This document shows, one piece after another, positions 12,099-23,354 of a stretch of DNA of 64,000 nucleotides. Source of the stretch: Acanthochlamys bracteata (lineage: Eukaryota; Streptophyta; Magnoliopsida; Pandanales; Velloziaceae). The stretch spans positions 62,001 to 126,000 of the forward strand of contig CM034127.1 of assembly GCA_019914995.1 (NCBI GenBank). Direction: 5' to 3'. The notes under the pieces were generated by a model. That model saw nothing but the letters and a program-made list of their open reading frames with translations, was not told where the DNA came from and did not search any database. A program made the position numbers and the translations under genes. The first letter of the stretch is position 1, and each line of letters begins with the position of its first letter.

Positions 12099-13244
12099 TC
12101 TTTTCTCTTCTTCCTACTAAGATCCTTGATTGTAGTCTTTCTTCTCAATCTAAAATAAAGAAAAATTCATTTCTTTACCTGTGACATTGTATGAAGTGGT
12201 TTCAATGTATCACTGACTGTTACGAACTTGACATTAATATGATAATAATCTCAGATACCGTTAGGAATTTGACATTACTGATCCAATAACTTCACTGCAA
12301 TAAAAATAAATAAATATTTAAATATGGTCTCCAGTCGCCATTCTCTCCTCTGCAACCATTTCATGCAACTCCATTGTTGACAACAACCATTGTTACCAGT
12401 GACGAGTACCAGCAGTTTCTGAAATGAAATTGTAGAAAAGTGAAAATTCGATTCACTATCCCATAAAACAGAAATGAATTTTAAAACAACTTCTGAACAT
12501 TGTAGTAGACAATCTTTTATAATATAAAGTGAACTGGACCAGTATTCGGAAAATTCTTTGCTCCATAAGTCGAAGGTTGATGGATAGAAATGTTGGATTC
12601 ATCTCAAATTCGAAGCCAGTGTATGACATTATGTCCTCCATGAATGTTGTACACAACAAGAATTGTTTAAGAATAATTCATGAATAATTTCCAAACTATA
12701 CCTCCAAACATTGGAGTCGCTGTGGTTCCAAACAAACTCACTTAGTATAGTTGAATTGGACGTAAGAACTCTAAAGCCTCTAATCAGTGTGCACATATTT
12801 TCATGGTGCTTTCAATGGGTATTGCACAGATATAATTGATTTGTAAAATCAATGAATTTTCTTTCTAAAAGGGTGGGTGGTCTTCTTCCCGAGATTGGGA
12901 GGTTCAAGTTTCCAGCCAGGGCTTCTCTTACCAATACATATCATAGTATATATGGCCAGCTGTCATGATAATGTTTTTACAAGTTCCGCACTCCTTAGTC
13001 CGTGTACGAATATGAAATGCAAACAACTAACAACTTCATCAGCAGCTTATCATCCATAAATACATTGTTCACTTTCAATACAGCATACACCAAAAGAAAC
13101 AGTAAACTCTAAAACGATCGCCACCGCGAAGTTCTGCTCTATTTTATGGTGATCGAATAGAAAAACAAGTGTTACAAAAGCTCTAGTTTACTTAAATACA
13201 TATATTCCCTAACAACGCTGGACGGTTTCGATATGATGGTGGAT
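12099..13244. other. Spacer between the two XEG113 genes
   Basis: Contains the 5' flank of copy A and the 3' flank of copy B. The only recognisable content is the decayed XEG113 C-terminal fragment at about 12866-13010, listed separately. The rest has short open frames without family resemblance. Confidence 0.6.
12866..13010 (-). pseudogene. Decayed third copy of the XEG113 3' end
   Basis: Minus-strand translation reads AGHIYYDMYW, then a stop codon where the family has Asp. After a one-base shift it continues SPGWKLEPPNLGKK. This parallels GHIYYDMYWDEKPGWKP at the end of intact XEG113 proteins. Upstream, the frame RTRTKECGTCKN occupies the place of the Arg/Lys-rich stretch before the Trp-Cys-Cys motif, but that motif itself is lost. 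The fragment lies about 235 bp downstream of copy B's stop, so it is either the remnant of a third tandem gene or a local duplication of a last exon. It is non-coding as it stands. Confidence 0.75.
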
Positions 13245-16200
13245 TTACAGTGGAAGACTATCTTCTTGTTCATGTTTAGCAACATCTGGTTTCCAACCAG
13301 GCTTTTCATCCCAATACATATCGTAGTATATGTGTCCGACTTCATTATCTTTCAAGCAGCACCATTGTGCGACATATAACCTCATCCGATCTCTAAACTT
13401 CAGCCGTGTTACCTGCATGCACATCAAGTTCGTCTCTTGAGGAATTTGCCCAAAACAATACCATGCTTAAGAGAATAGACTAGACTGTGGGAGTTAAAAT
13501 ATCTTGCCTCATCGGTGAAACCTTGAAATGCATCCACCATGGATGAGAACTCCAGGACTTTTACGCCCATGTATTTCGAAAATACTTGCTTGAACTGCAA
13601 CAAAGCAATGTCGCATGGATCATTTAAGTAATTTATTAGCACAATTTTGGAAAAAGCTTGATGCACAATGTTCAGGTAGAGAAGACCTCAAATATGACAA
13701 AATAATTCGTATCAAATTGTAATTATTGTCATAAATTGAGGGCAAAGTTACCTCATATTCACTGCTGTTCTTGGGAAACCTGAGTGTCCCCTTATGAGGT
13801 GAATCTTTCACATTGCATTTTGGGGATTGCTTGTCGCAGAGCTGGACTTTAAGAAGTGAGTCTCTCACCTGAAGCACCAAAAAAATATGCAGTTGATTAA
13901 CAGGACAAAAGAAGCACATAACCATCCAAAAACGTCCAGTCAGATCAGTTCACAGCCAGAGCCAGCAGGCTCTGAACTCTGGTTCACATATAAAAACCGA
14001 TTCAGTTCGAGTAAATCAAGTGAACCTCTAAACTGAATCAAGTATGTTGACCTGTCTTGGCAAGCGTGGGTTCTGGAGGAAAGAGTACTCTCTGAAATCA
14101 AGTTTCGGGCCGTAGTGTGCTTCAGGAAGTTCCTTCTGCATGATGTTCACCTATTTGATGTTGACACAACAGTAAGAGCAACACACAATAACAACAACAA
14201 CAATTACCCTCAATAACAGCAAAATGACTAGGCTGAAACTTCCTTTTGATAAATATGTTGCTCATTTGGATTGGAACATCCCAAAATATAGTGGATCTCT
14301 ATAGGACAATGACTCGAGATGTCCATGTACATATTACAATAACTTGTAGAGAATCTGGTTGCATGTATTATGTTCTCCAAATAGACTGAAAATAAATCTT
14401 CTATACATGATAAGGACAAATTTAGGGGCTCCAGGTGTACTATTAAAAGGGCATATCATATGAATAGTGTGGCAGAGAAACCACAAGTCACCGAGGAGTC
14501 TAAATTTGATATCTTACTAGTCCTCAAAAGCCAAGTTCTGAAAGGATATTGTACTAAAAGACTATACATGATTTCCACATAATGTCAATAACCCAAAGAC
14601 ATAAGGAAAGGACATACATCAAAGACATGGTCGAGAGGACAGAGAAAAGGCTGTCTGGTGACTGAATTAGGATAAACTCCCGATGGCCACCCACTTAACA
14701 TATCCAACCTGCACCATAGAGGAGGCAGTATCTACAGAAACAAATACAGAGGAATTAAGCCTAAACAAAAAAGGATATTCTTAATTAGAAAAGACAAGCA
14801 TTCTTAAATCCAATAGCAAGTGTAAACCACATACTATCGTACACCACGAAAAGAAAAAGGATAATAAAAGAATAGAAAGAAATCATGCTTATCAAGGAGA
14901 AAAGTATGACTCACCAATGTCCGATTCAACAGCATCGTAATTGCAAATGCAGTCCTTATGTTCTTCATCTGCAGATTCACCAAAACAAAAGTAAGTGAAC
15001 GTTACGATACCAAAGTAAATAGTTTATCAAACCTATACGTGCCTAAAAATGTTCTTATAAGATATTAGAAACGCACTTGATAATTAACTAAAGAGAAGTG
15101 AGATTCAATGGTGTGCAAACCATCCCGGAGCAATCTCTTGGGGATTTTTGGCTTAAATGACAAGAACCCACCTGTAGAAAGTGACCAGGGGCCCAAAAAG
15201 TGAATGAAATTAGACTGGAGAGATCAATGAAAGTAGTATTGAAACTAGTGCTAAAAATCGAAATATTAAATTTAAGAAGCCATCATATGCTTCAAGGTAA
15301 ACAGTGAATTTTGTTCTAATGTATGCTCACCGGTGAAAATCAGTAAGTTAAAGTCAATAACAGTATTTATTAACAAGTACGTACTAGTTCAGAGGGATTT
15401 CAACATATTCCCATAGAAATAAGTCGTACTTCACATTACAGTTAGAGCATTGTAAGAGAGAGTACCAAGTGAATCATAATATTCAGGATAGTCATAGAAA
15501 AGCATGCGCTCACGGAATCTGTGGCGCTTCCCATGGGTGCCTTTATACTGGAAAGTAGTATGTGCTGAATATGGGTCCAACCTCAGCAGCTGAGGAGTAC
15601 TCTTTGGAAATTGGATATATCGAAAAGAGATATGAGAGTTCCATATATGGAAAATCCATAGTTGCAAAAACAAAATTTTTTTAATAAAGGAAATACCTGC
15701 ACAAAGTACGTGTGGCCACTACAAAATAAACTTGAGGGTAAAATGCCCAATTTAACGCTCCCATAAAAAGCATTAAAAAGCCTGCCATCTCCTTCATCTG
15801 GCATGTCAGGTGCGAACATGAGGTAATTAAAGGCACCTTGGTCCCATGAGGTGCCGTTGGCAAGCTCGTCTTTCCATTGCTTAGCTAGGTTTATCGATGC
15901 AATTGTGGGACGCCAGTAGACAATCCCAATATTTAGATTACCTTTTGCTGCATTAAGTTGCAGAGTAAAATTTGGTTACTTTGCTGAATCTATAGGTTGC
16001 ATATGATAGGGCACATTTAAGACCAAAACATCCACTTCAAACAGAAGATTACTAAGCTGCTTCATGCACCTTTATCACATTCAACACCATAACATGAATC
16101 AAAGTGCTAAGCCAAATAGGTATTAACGCAGAACGTTTTTGCTAACAGAGCTCAAAGTCAAGCAAGAAGAATAAAACAATTCAAAAGTAACTTGCCTGAA

Positions 16201-17570
16201 TCAGACCCACTGTAACATAACTAAAGATAAGAAGTATCCACATAATTACTTTCTTTAGCATCAAATGTAACTTATTACCATATGAATATTATTAAAGCCT
16301 TACATTTTTGAAAGAATTTCCAGACCATCATCTGTGAATGTTGGATTAAGTTGGTCACTTGATACTAAGACATCTGCTTCATGATAACGAGCAACATGGA
16401 AGGGATTTTAACGAGAAACTTACGTTTTGAAAGCATTTCCAGACCGCCATCTGTAACTGTTGGATTAATTTGATCACTTGATACCAAGACGTCTGCTTCA
16501 TGATAACGAGCAAAATATGGAAGGGGGTTCTGTTTATAACAAGAATAACTTATCAAATTACATACAAAGAGATGGAAAGGAACTAACTGCATTACACCAT
16601 ATTAAGTGGCTTTTACATGTTAGACGGGTGATGAGAAGTTAATGAAGCATGCATACCTTCAACCAAACCACATCAGCATCACACATAAGCAGCTCGAAGC
16701 CAAAATTAAGGACTTCGTTTGTCAAGAGAGCCTTTTGTTGTCCCATTTTATGAAACAGAGGCGTGCCCCAACCAGCATCTTCTGTGCTTAATCTACAGTC
16801 CATGTCAAATACAGGAATACCTTTCCAGTATAAAGCCTCCAAAGCTGACTTGTCCATTGCACCTATACACAGAACAAAGACACTACCTATAACGTCATTG
16901 TAATGGAGCCAAGAAAAATGATCTAAATACAAGTTAAAGATTACCAACAAGAAGGTTATGGACATCTTTATCGGTCAAGTGTTTGACCCAATTCACCATG
17001 AAATCAAGGAGAGCGTAATTCCCAAAAGTCATTATAATGACGTTATTTTTAGAGCGATGCATGACCATTTCCTTTGTTAACTTAAAAAAACTCATGTTCG
17101 GCATGCCACTGGTAGGTACTTCCCAAATAGGTTTAATCCAAATGTCCCATGGCTGTGCTGGTGCTGGGGATATGGGAGAGGGAGTATACGTAATGGCATT
17201 GGCAGTTGCCTCATAATAGTTGTTTGGCCTTCCCAGGATACTAGAAGCTCTATCTGCACAAAACAGCTGGAAGACGTTTAATAGAGCCGGACTGATAACT
17301 AGGTTAAAGACTATACAAGTAAAAGACTATGAACACATTTCTTGACCGAGAGAGGAAGGTCCATGACAAACCGCATGAAGTTTGATCAGATTGGCATTTA
17401 CCTTGGGCAGACGAGAGCCATGCAGTGATTGTAGATGAGGGCTGAAAACCGGAGAGGGCGAAGAAGAACCAGAAAACGAAGGGCAATACCAGAAGAGAGT
17501 AGAGCAACAACGAGTGAACCCTGTTCCATCCACCAAAATAAACATTGTTGTTGTTCGCTGCAATCGCCAT
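13245..17570 (-). CDS. XEG113: XEG113-like arabinosyltransferase (GT77), tandem copy B
   Basis: Second GT77 extensin arabinosyltransferase of the tandem pair. Exons, 5' to 3' on the minus strand: 17570-17402, 17253-16945, 16862-16657, 16529-16424, 15947-15697, 15601-15466, 15171-15077, 14968-14915, 14731-14618, 14150-14052, 13868-13752, 13594-13508 and 13412-13245. These give 636 aa, close to the Arabidopsis length. A strongly hydrophobic anchor spans residues ~20-42 (LLVLPFVFWFFFALSGF), followed by a Pro/Ser-rich stem. The core motifs are ALYWKGIPVFDMD, the DxD site in LMCDADVVWLKNP, NIGIVYWRPT, CSGHTYFVQ, YSAHTTFQYKGTHGKRH and HIYYDMYWDEKPGWKPD. Exon sizes for the 106-, 136-, 95-, 54- and 114-nt exons are identical to copy A. 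Copy B has two additional introns in the 3' third, and the last intron begins GC instead of GT. A decayed duplicate of the 106-nt exon lies in the following intron. Confidence 0.92.
16301..16409 (-). pseudogene. Decayed duplicate of the 106-nt exon inside XEG113 copy B
   Basis: A ~110-bp tandem duplicate of the exon at 16424-16529, about 120 bp further along the intron, with roughly one difference per ten bases. The duplicate has lost its acceptor (the AACAG before the exon is now GTTAA). It also has a two-base deletion in the Pro-Tyr-Phe-Ala stretch. A donor-like GTAAGG remains at its 3' end. The exon cannot be used in frame. Confidence 0.85.
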
Positions 17571-18738
17571 TTTTCATTAATAATCAGTGAAGGAGAAAAT
17601 TCCATCAAACAGACAAGGAAATAAACAAGAGATTGATTTCAAGGAGTTACTTTTGAATCGCAAAATGAACCGTAGAAGAACAGCCCTTGAATGCAGTGCT
17701 GGTGAGAAATTACGCATTAATTAATGAAAAAGGACCTCCGTATTGTTATGACTAGAGAAGAAACGGCGATCTTCTTTTGGAATCATCAATCGCGAACGTG
17801 GACCGATCAATAAAAATTTGAAATGCAAGCGAGGGAAGTTGGATGTGCGTTTTTTACCTCCACTTCAAAAACGCATCGTCACTATCTACAAATATAACTT
17901 TTTATTTTAAACTATAAATATTTAAAAATAAAATTTTAACTAAAAACATAAATTTTACACAAAAAGTTTCAACTTCAGAAATTATTTATTGTTAGGAATT
18001 CCAAACGAGACTGAAGGGACGAGAATAGAAGAAAGAAAACCAAAATTTATTTATGGAGTTGGGAGTTGAGTTATAGTGGTGTTTGATAATACTTATAAAA
18101 TAGAGTGTTTTTAAAATAAAAAATATTTTTATTTTTTTTAAAAAAACAAATTTTTATTTTTTTTATTTAAAAAAATAAATATATATAATAAAAAATTTCA
18201 TTTCGTAAAATTTTTTTATATTTTTTAAATTTTTAAATAAATTTTTTATATATTTATAAAATATGTATTAAAAAATATAAAATAGAAAAAAATTGATAAA
18301 CAATTTATCATAAGCTGTGCCAAACGGACTCATAATGGCACTGGTGATTTCAGTTAGCAAAATGAAAAAAACGAGTAACTTATTTTCTTAATATTGAATG
18401 CTGCAAGTAATTTTAATTAATTAATAGATAGACCTGCTGTCTTTCAATTAATCTTTTTTAATGAGAAATTTTAATTTTTTAAGGAATTACGTAGGACACC
18501 TTGAATACCAAGTTGACAATAAAAAAGGGAGATAACTAGAAATTATCTTCTTCTACTAGCTGCAACACTTTTTTTTTCAGAAAAATGTAGATAATAAAAT
18601 TGTGCTGTATTATAGCATATCTTATTTCTTATCCTTTTATTCATGTAAATCGATTTATATAATTTCTCAATTTATTTTTGATATAAAGCACGTGCGAAGC
18701 AACTCTAGCGAGCATCAGAAGAAGAGAACGCAGAGAAG
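17571..18738. other. Intergenic, with MITE copy 4
   Basis: 5' flank of XEG113 copy B, then an AT-rich element (18081-18326), then the promoter side of the BolA gene. I see no gene. Short A/T-rich spacer continues to about 18680. Confidence 0.6.
18081..18326 (-). repeat. MITE-like AT-rich element, copy 4
   Basis: Starts GTTTGATAATACTTATAAAA and ends TTTATCATAAGCTGTGCCAAACGG. Both ends match copy 1 in reverse complement almost base for base, which defines the family. The interior is AT-only with the same block order. Confidence 0.75.
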
Positions 18739-21700
18739 ATGATTGCGAGGGGTTGCTACCGCGCCGCTCTCCTGCGCCTCCGCCACCCGTTGCCGCCTCC
18801 CCTCCTCGCCTCTTCCGCCGCTCGTATTTTCCGCCTCCCTCTTGACTCACGTGCCAAGAATACTCTTTCACTACGACTTCGCACCGGCGGCGTAGGCGCG
18901 GGACATGTGCGCGAGCTCTGCAGCGGTAGCGGCAGTGGTGGAGTTGTTCGTGCATCGGGGCAGGTCTCCGACTCCGGCTCTATTGATTCCCCCATGATGC
19001 AGTCCATGGAGAAAAAGGTAGTCTCCTCCCTCTCTCTCTGTCTCGCTCTTCGATTTTGTTCCAAGCAAATTGATCTAGTTAATTTGTCACCCTACTCTAT
19101 GTTTATTACTTTGGTTTACTCGACAAATTATAGATTATGAAGTAATCTTTGCAGATCAAGGAGCAGTTAAATGCGGAAACTGTAACCGTAAGAGATGCCT
19201 ATGGAGATGGTCGACATGTCAGGTTACTCATCTTTGTCTTTTGTTATTATACACTAGCTTACACTACTTTCCTTAAGCAGGTATCTTTATACTAAGATAT
19301 TATTATAGAGTTCTTTTTGCGTCATTTCATAAAATTTCTAACTGTTATGGAAAACTTGAAGTGAGGTCTTCAGAATGACCTGAATTGTTGTTTGAATCGT
19401 AAAAGGTCATAGAGATGGGATTTGTCGCTAGATCTAGCATGTGACCGTGAATAATGTAGTCAATGAGGTGATATTGTTTTAGGTTTAGTAGTGTATTGCG
19501 GCTAGCTTTTGTGTCTATATGTTGTATGTGTTTATTTATTATCACTCATGTATGTGTTCACGAGAAAGTATGAAGCTTAATAGGTTTAGGAGTAATAGTA
19601 CACTGTGGCCAGGTTATGGTTCTGTTTGTCACACGGGTTTATTTATTATCATCTCTTTTATTTGTACATAAGAAAGTGTGAGGTGATATACTCATAGGAT
19701 TAATATTGTATTAGCTAAGTTTGTAGCCATACGTTGCATAGGTTTATCTATTGTCACCTCTTGTATTAGTATGAGGCGATATTGGTCTAGGATTAATAGT
19801 GTATTATGGCTTGGTTTGCACTTGCCGTCGATGGGTTTATTTGTTATCACCTCTCCCATCACTTCATGAGAAAGTGTATGTATGGGCTATGATTTCTCTA
19901 GGTTTATGCGTATTTGATTGATATAAAGATACATGACTTTCAGAAATTATGTGTACCTACTATGCAAATATTTTCATAAATGAGCAATTTATTTTATTTT
20001 ATTTTATTTCTGTTTTACTTTTGTTTCCGCTTCATTATTTTTAGTGTATATATATTTTTAATTATATTCCTTTGCTATTTGAATTTATACTATTTATTAT
20101 ATATGTTGTAATTGTACTTTTTCCTCTTTGTTTATTATGTATTATCTTTTCTTTTGTTTTCTTCTTTATCTAATGTCCAGGTCTAGTCAGTTAGTCATGG
20201 CTGTTATTTTAATGTTTGTTTCATATCATACTTGCTCCTCTTTGTATGTTATATGCACTCTTTCAACATTATTTTGTTTCTGATCCATTTTCGTTTAGTT
20301 TCCTTTGTGTTTGTTTAACTCCACGCATAGCAACTATCTGATGAATTGTGATGACTGGATTTCTTCCAAAAGTATTCAATCACTAGGAGGGAAGAAATAT
20401 TCAAAATCTCTCCTATCTAGTTAGAAAAAGTAAATTTTCTTTTAGAGGATACATATATTGCAGTTAGCAAAATTATTGGAACTTACTTTTTTTGTAACCT
20501 TTCTAATTGAGATACTAACTTTTAGGATTAAATTCTTTTCTTTGATTTCTGTATGGTTTTTGCGTCTCCGACAGCTCTACAAATGCTTCATCAGCTTTCT
20601 ACTTCATACACTTTTAATGTTTAATTGTTTCACCTTTCTATATTATCCTACATCTTAAAGTTCCTATGCCTATCCTTCCTCTAATTGCCATCATTTGGCT
20701 ATTGATATTAAGATTGATGGATTTGTTAAGGCAACAGAGATCTCATGTGTATAGCATACTATATATACAACTCTAGTTACTCTATAATTCAGTATCTGTA
20801 TATATATTATATAACTTGAATATGAGATACATTACCAGATTTGAATCCTTGTGGTATGCTAATACAATCTACATCATATAGGTCTTGCTTCAAATCTAGA
20901 TTTGGAAGGATGTTTATGATCCAACTTCATTGCTACTACCCTGTCAGTTAATTAAAAGAGCATAATTGTGTTTCATACACCCCGTTTGAGATGTATCATG
21001 CTTCATTATTTATGTGATTTCTTTTTCTAAATAGTTGAAGTCCTTTGTGGGATTGCCCTGCACCTGGCTGACAGAATTAAATGGATGTCAATGGCCTCCG
21101 AAAAATGATGATATTAAGTTTTGTTATAGTTGAAGTACATAAACTAGATGGCACTCATGTTGATGATTTTAGGGTTAATAAGTTGAATTAAGCTTTAGAG
21201 TAGATTTTAGATCTTGCAAGATTAGGAAGTCTAGCCATGGTCTTTTCGACCTTGGTGCACTATTAGCAGATAACTCCTAGCAATTTGTAATTTCTAGCAT
21301 GTAAAGGATAAGTTGCAATCTACATAATGGAGAGGTTAGTCAAAATTTGCCATTAGGTATTAGCTATTTGCTTAATCTCTGATAACTGTTGAATCATTAA
21401 ACTGAGAAAAACTCCAATATGATGATGCTACATTACTGGAATTGCACATCATGATGCTGCATGGCCTTTTCTGAATTATTATCAGAATAACCATAGCTAC
21501 ATCATCTAGAGCTCTTGGTACGTTAATGCTATTCTTCCTACATAAGGGCAAACGTTCACTGATAGTCTTTGGAGTTGCATCTGGGTGACCAATTTTTAAA
21601 TGAGAAAGAACGTTCAAAGAAATATAGCTTAGATTGTGGTTAGTGGTGATTCGTAGAAGCTAGCAAGTTTTTTTCTACCGGGCCTGCCTAAGTTGATAGT

Positions 21701-21867
21701 GGTGTCTCTGCAGCATCGATGTTGTTTCTGCAGCATTTGAAGGACAGTCTGCTGTGAATAGGCAAAGAATGGTTTATAAGGCAATATGGGAGGAGCTCCA
21801 GAGTACAGTGCATGCAGTGGACCAGATGACTACCAGAACCCCTGAAGAGGCTGCTCGAAACAAATAA
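18739..21867 (+). CDS. Organelle-targeted BolA family protein
   Basis: BolA proteins partner monothiol glutaredoxins in iron-sulfur cluster handling. Exons: 18739-19017, 19155-19222 and 21714-21867; the phases close to give 166 aa. The first ~60 residues are Arg/Leu/Ala-rich with almost no acidic residues, as in a plastid or mitochondrial transit peptide. The BolA domain follows (about residues 89-160): [19 protein letters not shown], the loop His in [30 protein letters not shown] and the invariant His in STVHAVDQM. It resembles Arabidopsis BOLA1/BOLA4; I cannot separate these from memory. Intron 2 is 2.5 kb, long for this window, and holds diverged tandem repeats. Exon 1 is GC-rich, unlike its surroundings. 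Confidence 0.88.
19440..19890 (+). repeat. Diverged tandem repeat in BolA intron 2
   Basis: Four imperfect units of about 110-120 bp. Each runs through GAGGTGATAT, TAGGTTTAGTAGTGTATT-like, a variable middle, then GGTTTATTTATTATCACCTC-like and GAGAAAGTGT. The units start near 19466, 19580, 19683 and 19775. They have drifted but keep the order of landmarks. Confidence 0.65.
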
Positions 21868-23240
21868 GCTTTGTTGTGCAAGGGAGAGGGATGGCAACCT
21901 CCTCTACGATTTTTATTTACCTATGTAAGAAATCCGAGCTCATTCCTATTTTGCTCATTTTGTTCTAAGGCTACAGTCAATATTTTCACATTGTTATTTT
22001 AATATACCATTGAGATTATTTTTTATGGTTTTCTTATGGGAACTTTTTAAGCTGAAAATCAAGTGAGCAATTTATGTTCCTCTCATGTGACAGTCCTTTA
22101 TGACATACTTATCTTGAATGAGTAAAAGTTTAATTCACCACTGTGATTTAAGTCATGTGGACAAGTATGTGCTTGAAGAATAAACAAGGGACTGAAGGTT
22201 TATTCCTGAGTGTAAATATTTGAATAAATTTCTAAAGAAATAAAGCAAGTATATTATTATATGAGCAAAGTGGATCATGGAAGGTATCTGTCAATTGGTG
22301 AATATATGGAATGTTATCTATAATGTTTTATTCCCTAAGAATATAGCCCGTAGGAGCTGGAATAAGTCAGAGTATTTGTTTCATATACAATGCCACTAGT
22401 TATATCAAACTGGAGAAGTGAGAAGTTCCTTTGCTGCCAAGGGAAAAAAGTCTCGACAAGTGGTCGTTTGATATATTACGAAATTAGCTTCAACATATTA
22501 GTCAAACAACAAAGGATGCTATCATTCTCTTGTAGTATTCGTCAAAGTTGATCATGTCTCTTAATTGATAAAAGTCAAACAACAAATTAAGCTTGGTCCA
22601 ATTACATCATTTAGGTCATAACCCCACTAAACTATGAACTTTGCAACAGTAATAAAAACTAAATGTGGCAACTGTTACAGTAACTTGCCGCTTCCGTTAT
22701 AAAGCTGTGGCATTTAGGCCGGTTGTTTTGGCTAATGTTTGGACGAATTTTAACCGTTAGTTTATCTCGCTGAAGATATAATAATTTATTGTAAAAAGCA
22801 TGATAACTGTATGGCTATATAAATATGTCTGTCAGTGTTTAGGGATAAAAGTAAACGATGGCGATCAGGTCAGTGGTTATGAAGTAGCTAGCTGTTAATT
22901 TACGAAGGTTATGGCTCGAGAGATAGTCTTCTATGTGTAGTTATCATTAATTGATAGTTCGATCGGCAACGGACGCCTTTTTTAATTAGATACCGGTGAT
23001 AATGGCTAGAGTTGAGTTCATAGATGTGGCATCCTCCTTGTTCCAAGCAATTCTGTTTTGCCTTTTATTTTTGTTTTCTTTCAAACAGCACATAGCATAA
23101 GAGGTATAGCTAGTTTGATCAGTACGGAAAGCTTTTGAAGATAGCTAGAGCTACGATACTACATTTTTGAGCTCTGTTCTTCTGCTACAACATTTAAAAG
23201 GAAAATCAAAACAAATATTTAATAAAATAGGAGCTTGTAT

Positions 23241-23287
<47 letters not shown>

Positions 23288-23354
23288 ATACTGCCCCTTA
23301 ACCCCTCGACAAATTGGTGAAGGGTGCAGTTTAATTTAATTACTTCATCATCGA
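21868..23354. other. Intergenic between BolA and the IDA-like gene
   Basis: BolA 3' UTR and spacer. The only structured element is a (TA)n microsatellite at about 23240-23282. No open frame resembles a known protein. Confidence 0.55.
23240..23282. repeat. (TA)n microsatellite
   Basis: About twenty consecutive TA dinucleotides, ~70 bp past the 3' end of the IDA-like gene. Confidence 0.9.

Noticed and set aside
18756-19064. Minus-strand open frames over BolA exon 1
   Set aside because: GC-rich shadow of the real coding exon; Arg-rich, no domain.
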